A DNA stretch of 43,017 nt from contig JBNGIS010032419.1 in NCBI GenBank assembly GCA_049999725.1, forward strand, positions 1 through 43,017, written 5' to 3'. The notes beneath the pieces were generated by a model. The model searched no databases, was not told where the DNA came from, and was given only the letters and a program-made list of their open reading frames with translations. Position numbers and translations under genes: made by a program. Shown in pieces: positions 29,891 through 40,829 of the stretch; positions within the stretch are counted from its first letter, which is position 1; each line of letters starts with the position of its first letter. The stretch comes from Haplomitrium mnioides. Taxonomy: Eukaryota > Marchantiophyta > Haplomitriopsida > Calobryales.

Positions 29891-32319
29891 ACTCAAAATA
29901 CATGTGCTAAAGGCTCTATTTTTTGCAACAAACTCTACACATGCAAAAGATTTTATTTTATGATTCAAAATCTAAAATTAAAATGGGTATAAAGCTCTAC
30001 ATCTTAGTCAAAGCATGCCGAAGGTTTTCAGTTATACATCAAAGTCTTTACAAGCAAAAGATAAGTAGTCGACTTGGAAGGATGCTTTAGCAATACAAAA
30101 ACCATAAACTCTTCTAACAACCACTAAAGTAGGAAACAACAAACTAACATTTTGGATAAGAAAATGTTTTACAGACCAAATGAAAATATTAACTAAAGAC
30201 TCAAGTTTTATTTACAGAGAATACCATTTAACTTGGATGATTTACACTACAATGTTCAAGATGGCAAATAAATTCAACAAATTCTTTCATAACATCCTCA
30301 CGTACTTTATAAATAACAATCTTAAATTACAATATAATTGAAAGTACACAATATAAAATAAAAAATTTAAATTACTTTAGTCACTCATCTCGATTTCTTC
30401 GGATTCAACTTCAAAAGACTTATTAACATTTACTTGACCTTTATTAGTGTAAATGATAGTGATTGAATCTTTTTCAAACATATGAGGATTAAGGGCTTTT
30501 TGTCTTTGGTAGTCAAATAGATTTGATTTAATGGTAGATAGAGTGGTTTTCCTTGATTAGTTTTTTTTTGTGTAAGAAGAAAATTAAAAGAAACATTCAT
30601 GATTTGTGTCACATCAAGTACATCACTATGTAACTTGGATTTGCATTTTCCTTTTGTTGTTGCTATTTTTTTGGGAAGTATTGTTCAGAAAATGCATTCT
30701 CAACCTCACAAGCAAACTATTAAACAAGTACCTATTTGGGGTTTGGTGGTTCTTCCTCATCAAATGAAAAAACTTTGAGGACTTTGGCAACCCAAAATGG
30801 TATACCCTTTGGATCTAGAGATGCAACAATAGAAATAAACATTCTAGCTTTCACCTCATATAGATTGCTAAATTTATGCTTGTTTTGGGTGTTGTGCAAA
30901 AGAGTCTCTTCTCGCGGCCTAGGCTCTCCATCATAGATTGCTCAACATGTAGAAAGTATTTGTTGTATTGGAGTATCTTCTTCTTTCTATTGAGCATCAA
31001 GATGAGAACCTAGACCAATATTTTGAGAATCATTACAAGTGTTTATCGGTTGTGAAGGTGGAAAGGTAAATTCTGCTTTGAGTCTTTGTTTTTTTTTTTC
31101 AAGGATGCAGGCTGCAATCTCTTGTTGGGCAAGAAAAAAGTTATTTTGCTATTGAATATCAGAATCTGTAAAGAACTTGTACCATGCCTCACTTATATTA
31201 TCCCTTATTGTAAAGACCACTTTCTTGACATCAACTTCTTTTTCTTCCTTTTGGGATTGTTTGATATCAGAATATGCCTTGAGAGGAATCAACATTGAAC
31301 TTAAAATTTCTCTCTCCACTTCAGGTAGACACTTGAGTTGACAAATACCATCCGGAGGTAGCAAACACTCATTTGTTGAAAACTGTTTGCCTTGGAATCA
31401 TTCAACTGGAACTTGAATTATTGATTAAAGGTAATATCATGTACACTTTGAGCTAAAGAGAGATGTTGTTGCAAAAACATTTTTAAATCCCATGTTTCCA
31501 TCAGAAGAATTACTTGAGGTCTAGGATTATACAATAATTGTAGTGTTTCACTAAGACTTGTTATAATAAAAGCTTTGACACGTTTCAAGCGTTTTGAGAA
31601 TCGGCTGAACATTTGATCAATTTGATCATGAGGCATCGACTCTTCAAATTCGCATAATATTTTGTTGAACACAGTAACTATCAAATTAGCATTGCTTCTC
31701 AAGTTTTTGTAGGTTAAGAAGACCATTAAAGAAAGAGCACGATTAAATATTAAGGTACCAACAACATGCACACCCACCAAACAATCTTTATCAATGGTTT
31801 TTAGTGGCAAAGACTAGTGTGGAATAGAAGTTTTCTTCTGATCCATTCCATCAATGACAATTCCCAAGTACTTTTGACTATCGACATAGCATTTTCTTTG
31901 ATAGTTTGCAAGTTTTGTTCTTTCTTTCAATTTTTAGTCATGATAAAGAAACAATTGGCGATTATATTTGATTGCATTATTACAAAGCACAAAAGACATC
32001 AAAGTAGCTCAGTAAAGCATGTGTCGATATTTCAAACTTCAAAAGACAACCTTAAGTACTAAAAATATTCAAATCATCTTAAGCAAATGTTTGGATTGGT
32101 AGAGGTGAAAATTTATAAAAAGATTAAAAATAAACTCTATATAATTTAAATAAAGAAGAGCTTGAATAATATTCACAATAAATACATATGTTTCACTTGA
32201 AATAAAAAAAGCTTTTGAAAGAAGAAAAAACAAGATTTGCTAATAAAGAGTCACAAACTAGAACAATAATTTTAAAGGTAACTTGGACTCTTTATTCACA
32301 AAGGATTAAAAAAACCAGA

Positions 32320-32670
32320 ACAGATCCTATGCGCATATAAGATCAGTGGAGACAACAACTGATCCTATAGGCACATATAACCTAAAGCAACAACACCAAT
32401 ATCATGGCTTTCTTTGACTATTGTCGCAAGTGGATTTGAAAATAAAAAGAACCAAACCTATGCATGTATAGGATTTGCAAATAATAAAAACGATTCTTGC
32501 TATATTTTTTCTAGAAAAGAGCTCTTGATTCAAACCAACAAAAGCAAAACCTTGTTGCAAGGCTAAGGTCACCACCAACAATCAGATCTATTTTCTTACT
32601 TTATTCGTCTAAAAACAAGGTTTAGATTCAAACTCAAAACAACAAACCTTATGCGAGCATAAACTCTCTT
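32320..32670. repeat. Palindrome array inside gene 2 (element F)
   Basis: Units GATCCTATGCGCATATAAGATC (trimmed variants), CCTATAGGCACATATAACC, CCTATGCATGTATAGGATT and TTATGCGAGCATAAACTC. They are the same class and place as 21970-22320 in E but more worn. Confidence 0.6.
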
Positions 32671-34209
32671 CTCACAACTCAAGTCGATAAGAATTATTCG
32701 ACTCAAATATGATTTCCTGAACAACTTAAGAAAACAAATATCTTTCTTAGCACTAAGTTGAGAAAACAAAACATCTCTAGAACTAAGCTTTGAGTCTAAA
32801 AAAAAGAGCATAGATTAACAAAAAAATTCAAAAGAGAAGAAATTTGTTGTGTTTGTCGAACTCTAAAACGGGTTTTTCTTGCAATGATTTTACTTCTTCG
32901 CATGTTTCACAAACAGAAAATCTATTGTGTTGTGGAATTTTTGCATTTAGAAATTGAGTTCTCGAATGTTTTGTTAAACCCAAAAAAACTAGGAATACAA
33001 TTCGGATTTTTCTCTTACAAATAAGTTGTGTAGTAGTCATAAACTTCATATTTTGTAAAGTTATCAAGCAAGTTATAACTTTTGTAAGTAGGCATTCTAT
33101 CACAGTGTCTTTGAAAAAAAATTTCCATCCACTCATGCATGAATACTCCTTTAGCAGATAGCTCTCCTTTTCCAAAAATGCTTTTAAGATCTACGTTTCT
33201 GAGATTTTGAATCCTTTGGATTCTATCATTCCCTAGTGGTAATATTAATTTGAAGGCTCTTCTAAAGATAATGGTACCACTAGGCAAAGTAAATTGATCG
33301 TCAACATCATAGTCTTTTCTTGGTATTTCTTACTACAATATGATATCTCGATTCTTTATGCGTTGTCAAAAATACGTTTCTCTCACAGATTTCAAAAAAT
33401 ATGTTCCACAACGATAAGCAATTATTTTGACAACATGAAATTCTCTTCAATTTAGAAATTAACATTGGATCAAGTTTTTTCTTCACAAAGCTTTCATTAT
33501 GATGGACTTTTTCCACAAAGAATTTTCACGTAGGGTATTTACCTATTTGGGTTTTGGTCCAGACAAAGAATTCTTATGTTGTGCTGGGCGATTTGGTCTG
33601 TAGGTAAATCTAGAAATCAAAGATAGCTCATCGTTTTGAAGATCTTGATCATCATTGTAAACAATGTTTGTTTCTTTATAATAATTTTTCAAAGGATAAA
33701 ATCCTCTTTGAGGATTGAGAGAACTGCACCATGTCGGAGTGAAATCTTTATCAATATTTTGAACATTAGGAAATTCTTTTGAAGTATAATTGGTTCCCTT
33801 GGAGATAACTCCAACAAAATATTTAATGATTGAGACTCTTTACTAAAATCATTTCCCAAAGTGTTGTGTGAAGATTTCTCCAAAAGAATTTGGTTTGTTT
33901 CAAGTTTTCTAATCTCATTGTTAAGGTTAACTTGAATTGAAATCACTCGTTGTTTGAGTGGTGCTATTAGAGACAATTCAACTCTAAAATTGAAATCGTC
34001 CACTGATTCTATGCTTTTTGTGTTTTGGAAAAACACATTTTGATCTTGAATTTTGATGTCTTTATAAGATGAGGACGAAAAAAGGTCCATAATCATCTGA
34101 AAATTTTGAATTGAACGTCTTTCTACTGATCTGTTGGAGTAGTCAAAAGAAAGATTCAACTTTGACCGCTTGATCGACAACAAAGATCAAAGGCATATAG
34201 AAAGTTGAG

Positions 34210-34360
34210 TCTTGGATCCTTTGTAGGCATTGGGTTCTCTCTTTGATCCATTATGCGCAACTTGTTTACTTCTTGTTACTATGCACTCATTGGATTCACT
34301 CTTGAACCCTATGTGTGCATAAGGTTCAATTCTTAATTCTATGTCCCCCATAGGTTTCAC
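34210..34360. repeat. Palindrome array near the 5' end of gene 2 (element F)
   Basis: Units such as CATTGGGTTCTCTCTTTGATC, ATTATGCGCAACTTG, CCCTATGTGTGCATAAGG and CTATGTCCCCCATAGG. It is the counterpart of 20285-20430 in E, and the order of units is conserved. Confidence 0.65.
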
Positions 34361-34786
34361 GCTCTTGATCTTCTCGGGCAGAGCTATCTGTTTCAACAAA
34401 AGACGATTTTTTCTCTAATGTACTCGTCATCACGCTTGACGCTTTAGGTAGTCTATCCCTTACCTCCAAAGAATTGTGGTTTGAACAAATCTCTAACTAC
34501 TGGTCAAAATTAACACTTTTATGTGAATATAAGTCTTGGAAGTCTAACATGTTCTTGCCTTTTGAAACTTCATCCATTGATAAAGCTTACCAAAAAACAA
34601 GCTATTTAAAGAAACTATTTCAACAAATATTGTCAACCTCTAATGGACTACTATAAATAAGTTTTTTGTAGGATAATTTTGCAAAACAACAAAGTTGTGA
34701 TCTTTTGTGAAGAAAATGGAAAACAAATTGGAAAGATGAAAACAAGAGATGCTTTGTATACTAACTTTTTTTTTCACCACGCGAAC

Positions 34787-34791
34787 TTACG
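34787..34791. repeat. Left target-site duplication of chromovirus C
   Basis: TTACG lies directly before the 5' LTR. The uninterrupted site in E reads ACACGTAG on the opposite strand, that is CTACG then TGTCAA. The right flank is CTTTG then TGTCAAGAG. A 5-base duplication of CTACG with later mutations fits both sides. Confidence 0.6.
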
Positions 34792-35182
34792 TGTAATAGT
34801 ACAAGCATAAGGTTGTACTATTTATAAGAAAATAGAGAGGAGTGAAGGAAGTGGTAGAGAGTAACATTTTAAGGTTGAGATAAGATTACTTACTTTTGAA
34901 GTCACTTTTAGTACAGAGTCACTTTTAGGGCTGAAATCAGAAGTGACTTGTAAGTGAAGAATGAGGGATGACACCCTATTTTTTTTGTATAAATAAAAGG
35001 GCTTCCTAGCCTCACTCCTCATTCAAGAGTTCCTCTTGAATCACTTTGGTTCTTCGGTTGCTTGGCTTTTGCTTGCACTCCTGGTCTTAGTTTGGACCTT
35101 GAGTTGCTTTTGGTTGAAGAAGTCTATTAGAGTTTCCTATAAGTTCTTACTCATTTGGATTTGGTCTTTAAGTTCTTTTACA
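34792..35182 (+). repeat. 5' LTR of chromovirus C (391 bp)
   Basis: Starts TGTAATAGTACAAGC and ends CTTTTACA. It matches 38438-38824 and LTR B. It carries TATAAATAAAAGG at 34988-35000 as a likely TATA box, followed by the transcript-start region (ACTCCTCATTCAAGAG). Confidence 0.92.
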
Positions 35183-35183
35183 T

Positions 35184-35195
35184 TGATATCAGAGC
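35184..35195 (+). promoter_or_regulatory. Primer binding site of chromovirus C (initiator tRNA-Met type)
   Basis: TGATATCAGAGC lies one base after the 5' LTR. The standard plant retroelement site complementary to tRNA-iMet is TGGTATCAGAGC, so there is one G-to-A change. Confidence 0.8.
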
Positions 35196-35219
35196 TACAA
35201 ATTCTTTTGGTGGTGAGTT

Positions 35220-35800
35220 ACATAGAGAATCAAGAGGCAGTGGTTCAAGCAATAGAACAACAACTTGAACATCTTTCAGGTCTTTTGGAAGTAAAAATGA
35301 AAGAAAGAGAAACTTTTCGAGAAGAAGAGAGTTATGAGTGATTTCCAATGCCAAAAGCATTTGATGGTAAGATGGTTTGTGGTGCATTTGAGAACTTCAT
35401 ATTTGATTGTGCAATACTTTGAGGCTACAAACATGAGAGAAAATACTCGATGAATTCTATTTGCGGCAAGTTAATTAGAAAGAATTGCGAAGACTTGGTG
35501 GAGGTATCAAATAGAACAAGCATAACGTGGTTTTGTTGCTCCAATTGTTTCTTAATGTGAGTTAAAAAAAGTGGTGATCTCAAAATTTAGGGTTGTAAAT
35601 ACTTCAAAAGTAGCAACAAATCAATTGGCCGAATTGAAGCAACTTGGTACAAAAAGAAGTTATATTACACATTTTAAAAATATAATTATGCAAATTTGTG
35701 ATATCAGAGAAGAAGAAGCACTAAACCGCTTTGTTTTAGGATTGAAGCCTTGCATGAGAATGGAAGTTGCAATGAGAGAGCTCACATAATTAGAAGAAGC
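35220..35800 (+). pseudogene. gag of chromovirus C, broken
   Basis: Starts after the leader. An early open frame shows a Glu/Gln-rich N-terminus (QEAVVQAIEQQLEHLSGLLE), then PKAFDGKMVCGAFENF. After several stops (for example at the ATACTTTGAGG and TAATTAG positions) come LAELKQLGTKRSYITHFKN and ALNRFVLGLKPCMRMEVAMR. No zinc knuckle is visible before the protease. It aligns with both halves of D, which shows that D is the same family. Gag would form the particle shell. Confidence 0.75.
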
Positions 35801-35879
35801 AATGCATATGGCGGAGAGGTATGACTCATTACTTGTTGCTACACAAACTAGGTCCCGTCCTCAACTATTGGTTCATCGC

Positions 35880-36180
35880 ACTCCAAACTTTGCAAGCTCT
35901 AATGGAATTAAAATTCCAATAAAAAATTTTGGTTCTTTGTTCCATATTGATGGTATGATTGAGTTGCTCTCTTGTAGAATGTTGGTGGATAGCGAGAGCT
36001 TTGAAAATTTTATATCATTGTGTTTTGCTAAAATAATCAAGACAAAATATAGGCCTACCAAGAGCAGTGTTGTGACTATGGCTGATGGTAAAGAAAATGA
36101 CGTGTTCTGCTCTCAAAAGCTATTCCTTCTAAGAGTATATAGAATCTATGCAAATTTTTATTGCACGTATATAATATGAC
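35880..36180 (+). pseudogene. Protease fragment of chromovirus C, active site changed
   Basis: Reads SNGIKIPIKNFGSLFHIDGM, CRMLVDSESFENFISLCFAK and SSVVTMADGKENDVFC. The triad D-S-G has become D-S-E (Glu codon 35994-35996). The following sequence breaks off near 36180 and joins sequence from the RT thumb, so the end of protease and most of RT are deleted. Confidence 0.8.
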
Positions 36181-36960
36181 ATCATTTTAGGATTGCTTTG
36201 GCTTGAAGATCGATCCACTTAATTTGATTGGGCAAACACAAGAGGTGATTTACGTAGGGCATAAAGTATTTGCAGATGGTATCAAGATGGAGGAAGAGAA
36301 AATAAAGGCTATTGCAGAGTAGCCAATGCCAAAAGATGCAAAGGATGTTCGAGCTTTCAATGAGGTTGTAAGTTTTTATCAAAGATTCATCCATTACTAT
36401 GATCATATTGCTGCACCTCTTATGGATCTGCTAGATAAGAAGGCAACGTTTTATTGGACAACCAAGAGCAAAAGGCATTTCAACAGCTCAAGGATGCGGT
36501 GTCTTGTCATCTAATTCTACAATCGTATGACCCAAAGGAAAGTTGCATAGTTGCTTTTGATGCCTCTAATTTTGCTATTGGAGTAGTATTACAACAAGTG
36601 TTTGAGTATGGACTTCATCTAATTGCCTTTATGTCACGTCGACTTCATGTGGCGGAGAGGAACTATTCTGCATGAGATAGAGAGCAGTTGGTGATGGTTT
36701 ATGCTACCAAGATTTGGAGACACTATCTCTTAGAGAAGTAGGTACTTATGTGAACTGATCACAAGCCTTTACTCCAGTCAGTTTATTTGGAAAATATGAC
36801 AAGTCGTCATCATCGATGGGAAGATCAACTACAACTTTTTGATATCAAGTTGGAGCACAAGTTAGTAAGGTTCCACACTATTTCTGATGCATTGTTATGG
36901 AGACCAGATCATCGACTAAATACATTGGAGGTTGCAAATGTTAGTACACTACATCTTGAT
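36180..36960 (+). pseudogene. RT thumb and RNase H of chromovirus C
   Basis: Begins GHKVFADGIKMEEEKIKAIA, then PKDAKDVRAFNEVVSFYQRF (RT thumb). RNase H follows: CIVAFDASNFAIGVVLQQ with the Asp kept, MSRRLHVAERNYSA-stop, TDHKPLLQSVYLENM, and ISDALLWRPDH (family D-A-L-S-R). RT palm blocks including Y-x-D-D are absent. D carries RT blocks that C lacks, so the loss is specific to C. Stops occur at about 36321, 36675, 36740 and 36751. Confidence 0.8.
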
Positions 36961-38230
36961 GAAGTAGCCAATGATGGCTTTCGACCAAAGTTACATGAAG
37001 ATGTCTTCTTTAATCTTGTTAAGGCTCGTTTGGTGGTCAAAGTTAGTGAGCATCATACATTTTCTATTTGAGATGGTCTTCTCTATTGAGGCCATCAAAC
37101 ATATGTTCTACAACATGATGCATTTTGAATCGCTTCTTTGCAAGAAACACATGACATTCCAATCTTTGAGAATCTTGGAGTAAACAAGACTATGAAGTTG
37201 CTTCAACGTACTTGGTGGTGGCCAAACCTAGCTCAAGATGTTCGTGGCCATGTTCATTCTTATGAAAGTTGTCAACAAAACAAGGCTTCAAATCAAAAAC
37301 TGGTTGGCTTTCTTCAACCACTACCAATTCCTACTATTTGATGGGAACATGCAAGTTTAGATCTTGTCACTTCACTTCCACCTACACCTCGTGAGTTTAC
37401 TGCTAATTTGGTGTTTGTGGATAAGCTAAGCAAATAGATTCATTTAGCACCGATAGTGGATCCAATAGATGCTCCACAATTGGTAAAGATTTATTTTGAT
37501 ACAATCTTCTCATATCATGGAATGCCAAAGGTGCTTATATCATATAGAGATCAATGATTTACTAATAAGTTTTGGAGAGAGTTGTTCACACTTTTGGGTA
37601 CCAAACTATCTATGTCTACGACTAATCATCCTCAAATAGATGGGAAAACCAAACACGCAAATTGCACTGTGGAGGATATGCTTCGAGCATTTATCAACGT
37701 TCATCACATGGATTGGGATAGTTTTTTACTGGATATGGAATTTGCATACAACAACTCCAAACAAGCAACTACTGGATTTTCTCCTTTCTTTCTTAATTTT
37801 GGTCAACATCCTCTTATTCTTGATGGGTTTCTTTCTCCTTCCTCTTCCAATATTCTCAGTCTTTCTATTTTTTGTCTAATTTATCTTCCTCTTTGCAAGA
37901 TGCTAGAATTCATCTTATTATTGCTCAAAATTGGCAAAAAAATATATCGATAAACGTCGTGATTTTTCATATGTTTTAGGTAGCCAAGTGATGCTTTCTA
38001 CTCATGATCTTCCTTTGTGTTTAGATGCTCAAGTTCGTAAGTTGTCTCTAGCTTGGATTGGTCTATTTTCAATTTCTCAAGTTATTTCTCCCGTTGTATA
38101 CAAACTTGATCTACCTCTCCATATGAAGATTCATCATGTATTCCATGTCTCTAAACTTAAATCTTTTAATCCTAGTCTATCTTCTTTTCCAAATCGTGTT
38201 CAACTTCCTCTTTTGGCTATGATCATGAAG
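36960..38230 (+). pseudogene. Integrase of chromovirus C, broken, catalytic residues changed
   Basis: Zinc region: NLGVNKTMKLLQRTWWWPNL and SYESCQQNKAS, with Tyr in place of the first Cys of the pair. Core: WEHASLDLVTSLPPT with the first Asp kept. The second Asp of the S-D-R-D block is Tyr (VLISYRDQ, codon 37543-37545). The catalytic Glu is Lys (DGKTKHAN, codon 37651-37653). Then AYNNSKQATTGFS, and LDLPLHMKIHHVFHVSKLK as the C-terminal module before the chromodomain. Several stops lie between 37070 and 37560. Confidence 0.85.
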
Positions 38231-38425
38231 AATTTGAAGTGGAACGCATTTTAGTGAAAAGAGTTATCAAACGAAGGCTGTATCTACAAGTTCAATACAA
38301 GGTTTTGTGGAAAGGCTATCCACTTCATAATGCTACTTGGAAACCTTCTTCAAATCTTCAGAATGCTTAAGAAGCTATTAAAATATTTGAAAGTTGCGGC
38401 AATGACGATGACGTCATCGATTAGA
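38230..38425 (+). pseudogene. Chromodomain of chromovirus C
   Basis: Reads VERILVKRVIKRRLYLQVQY, KVLWKGYPLHNATWKPSS, NLQNA-stop-EAIKIFESC. This is the intact chromodomain pattern including W-K-G-Y-P and A-T-W-x-P, with one stop (TAA) after NLQNA and a frame change at its start near 38240. The last codons end at TAG just before the 3' LTR. Confidence 0.85.
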
Positions 38426-38437
38426 TGATGGCGATTA

Positions 38438-38824
38438 TGTAATAGTACAAGTACAAGGTTGTTCTATTTATAAGAAAATAGATAGGAGTGAAGGAAGTGG
38501 TAGAGAGTTATTTTTAAGGTTGAGATAAGATTACTTGCTTTTGAGTCACTTTTAGTAGAGAGTCACTTTTAAGGTTGAAATTAGAAGTGACTTGTAAGAA
38601 ATGAAAGTGGGATGACACCCTCTTTTTTGTATAAATAAAAGGGCTTCGTAGTCTCACTTCTCATTCTGGAGTTCCTCTTGAATCACTTTGGTTCTTTGGT
38701 TGCTTGGTTTTTTCTTGCATTCTTGGTCTTAGCTTGGACCTTGAGTTGCTTTTGGTTGAAGAACTCTATTAGAGTTTCCTATGAGTTCTTAATCATTTGG
38801 ATTTGGTCCTTGAGTTCTTTTACA
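38438..38824 (+). repeat. 3' LTR of chromovirus C (387 bp)
   Basis: Starts TGTAATAGTACAAGT and ends CTTTTACA. It carries the same TATAAATAAAAGGG near 38630. The following CTTTG (38825-38829) is the worn right copy of the target duplication. After it the sequence returns to element F. Confidence 0.92.
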
Positions 38825-38829
38825 CTTTG

Positions 38830-40829
38830 TGTCAAGAGCTCTATAAATCATTTTTTTGCGGGAAATTGCATTTTAAAAAAAAAAATTCAGGTACCAAAAA
38901 AACCACAATGGAAAGTTTCTTTCCATTTTTGCGAGTTTACTTTCTAGTTTTTTCTTTCTTGTCATTGCTATTTTTGCAATTTTTTGCTATTATGCTATTT
39001 TTAGACTTTTTTTTTGTCAACTTTTGTTCGTCAATTTTTGGCCTCCAAATTTCACCAATTTTTACTTTTGGAAAAATAGCAACATAGGTTAATATTCTCA
39101 AAGAGCTTAATCAAAGCCTTATAGGTATACGAATGTGCAAAAGGTTTTAGAGCGAGGAAAGTTAGACTAGGAATGGCTACTTAGTTGTGGTAGCATGAAA
39201 GACATTGATTAACATCTTTTCTTTTTTGCTAGTGAAGGTGAGAAATATAACTTGGGCTTTTTGGTCCAAGCAACCATGATTAGAGAGGGGAAGCGAACTC
39301 ACATTAGGATGCTTGTGTAGTCAATGGATAACATTACCTTGTACAAGGTCTCTAGAAAACAATTTTGCTTTGCAGAGATGAATTAGAGGGACATCTTCAC
39401 CAAGCATCTATAGTTAACAAAGGATAACGACAAGTTAAGATCTAAAACTATTTTTCATTTGTTTTGAAAAATGTGGAAGTCGGAAAGCTTTCAATTGAAG
39501 AAATGTCTTGCGAACTCAAGAGACATAAAGTTTTAGTAGTCATGGTTAATTATTTTTGCTCCAAAGTTTACTGCTGCTCCTAGGAAGAAGCAAGAGAGGA
39601 GTACTCTTTCCACACCAAGGAGTTAAAGATGTTTGCATTTTACTCCAATTTTGAGAAGCTTTTGGTAAGTTTTTTTTTCCATTCTACATTTATTTTTCTA
39701 GAGTTGCATTGAATTTTTTGTAAATTGATTTTTGCTAGAATAAAAATGATTATGATTCTGAGTCTATGCACACATGGACTATCAAGTCAGTGCGTGCAGA
39801 GACTCTCTAGTTTGACGTGCTTGGACTATCAAGTCCATACGTGCATGGACTCTCTAGTCTAGGCTTGTAAGAGACTCTCTAGTCTCTATGCGTTTGGAGT
39901 ATCAAGTTCAAGCATACATGGGCTATCAAGTCTATGCGTGCATGAACTCTCTAGTCCGTACACATTTGGAATCTCTGGTCCATGTATGCATGAACTCTCC
40001 ACTCTATGCGTGCATGGATTATGTAGTCCAAGGGTGCTTCCATTTCAAGTCCTTGTGCTTTGATTTTGAAATCAATGCCAATATGGACTTGAGAGTCTAG
40101 GCACATGGACTTCAATGTCCATCTTAGTTTGGACTCTAATGTCTATGCTATTTTGGATTCTCAAGGCATTGCTTAGATTGACTTGAGGATCTTTGCTCAC
40201 ATTCTCTTCCTCTTTAAAGTTTATGTTTTTTTTTTGTCTCCTCTTATTTTTTTTCATTTTTAATGTGTGCAAAGGGAGAAAACCTTTAAACGGCAGCTTG
40301 CCAAAAAATAAACGACAACTGCCAAAGGGTGAAAAAGATCAAGAGTCGAAGAAGCTCCAGAAGATCAAGACAATGTCTTAACACTTGTTTCTTACCCTCA
40401 CGTTTCTTTGCTTTATTGCCAGAAATCTAGAAAAAGGAAATCAAGGCAACAAAATGATGTTGCTAGCCTTTCCACTAAAGGAGTTCTAAAAGAAAAAGAT
40501 GAGAACTTAGTGTTCTTTGTTGATGAACTCAACATGGTATATTACCAAGTCCAAGGAGAGGTAAATTCTCGTCAGTTGAAGGGATTTGTGAAACCTAGAT
40601 GTTTCACTTTGGCAATTGCAGACATTCCTTATGATTACAACTTTAAAAATGCAAGCACAACAATTCCAAACCCTTTTCCAGAGATCAAATTTTTGATATG
40701 GTTTTCTTTTTCGCGGCAATCACGACTTCTGATTTTTGGTCTTTTGTAGTAATCCATTGTTCACAACAATTTGGCATTGTCAAGGATGCTCTTTTAGAGT
40801 TTTGTTGTACCATCGTCCATGCAAATGCG
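38830..40829 (+). pseudogene. Gene 1 copy in element F, ParB region deleted
   Basis: On the plus strand: exon 1 remnant (about 39070-39435) ending GATAACGACAAG, then a junction straight into exon 2 text (KSESFQLKKCL-like, from 39450), then exon 2 end GAGAAGCTTTTG. An intron follows with donor GTAAGT (39665-39670), and its acceptor GTGCAAAG ends at 40274. Exon 3 (40275 to about 40829) has KRQLPKGEKDQESKK, RQLKGFVKPRCFTLAIADIP and DIPYD at 40621-40635. The ParB domain and the intron 1 array are missing. The AdoMet-motif exon is missing because the copy is truncated. Splice-site agreement with E supports the gene model. Confidence 0.65.
39665..40274 (+). repeat. Gene 1 intron 2 with palindrome array (element F)
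   Basis: A 610-base GT-AG intron with a T/C-rich tract before the acceptor. From about 39760 to 40125 it holds 12-13 units with GTCTATGCGTGCATGGAC- or CTCTAGTC-type text, about 25-30 bases each. It matches the 16810-17535 intron of E in place and motif, though individual units have diverged. Confidence 0.75.

Larger units (their letters stand above)
30380..34480 (-). pseudogene. Gene 2 copy in element F (DUF7869-like), with internal deletion
   Basis: Read downward: an open N-terminal frame at 33689-34183 (164 codons, with a coiled-coil-like Leu/Asn/Glu stretch VNLNNEIRKLETNQILLEKS); then VHHNESFVKKKLDPMLISKL at 33307-33516; TIIFRRAFKLILPLGNDRIQ at 33015-33287; DKDCLVGVHVVGTLIFNRAL to HDQIDQMFSRFSKRLKRVKA at 31418-31810; and a C-terminus near 30736-30890 reading KARMFISIVASLDPKG on the minus strand. 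The segment with LYLQLDN and ENKN is missing: CEFEESMPHDQIDQ joins directly near 31633-31648. The copy cannot encode a complete protein. Confidence 0.7.
34792..38824 (+). mobile_element. Element C: chromovirus with both LTRs, internally deleted
   Basis: 5' LTR 34792-35182, primer site 35184-35195, gag, protease, a deletion, RT thumb, RNase H, integrase, chromodomain, and 3' LTR 38438-38824. At 4.03 kb it is shorter than autonomous members, because the RT catalytic region is missing at about 36180. It is inserted in element F. The sequence of E gives the empty site, so both edges are firm. Many stops are present, so it is dead. LTRs differ by several substitutions and small indels. Confidence 0.92.
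28736..40829 (-). mobile_element. Element F: second, inverted and truncated copy of E, interrupted by chromovirus C
   Basis: The inner end carries TTACTTTGAAC at 28736-28746, matching the E terminus. Reading the minus strand, the region follows E from 25868 back through gene 2 and the spacer to gene 1. Two deletions stand out: about 140 bp in gene 2, and about 1.5 kb covering intron 1 and the ParB domain of gene 1. The copy stops at 40829 within the end of gene 1 exon 3, where an A-type LTR fragment begins, so its outer terminus is missing. Chromovirus C (34792-38824) sits in the spacer. A sample of 120 bases in gene 2 shows about 85 percent identity to E. Confidence 0.8.

Noticed and set aside
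38825-38845. A primer-site-like CTTTGTGTCAAGAGCTC after the 3' LTR of C, suggesting a tandem LTR element
   Set aside because: Element E has the same text (TGTCAATAGCTC on the opposite strand) without any insertion, so it is the host flank plus target duplication.
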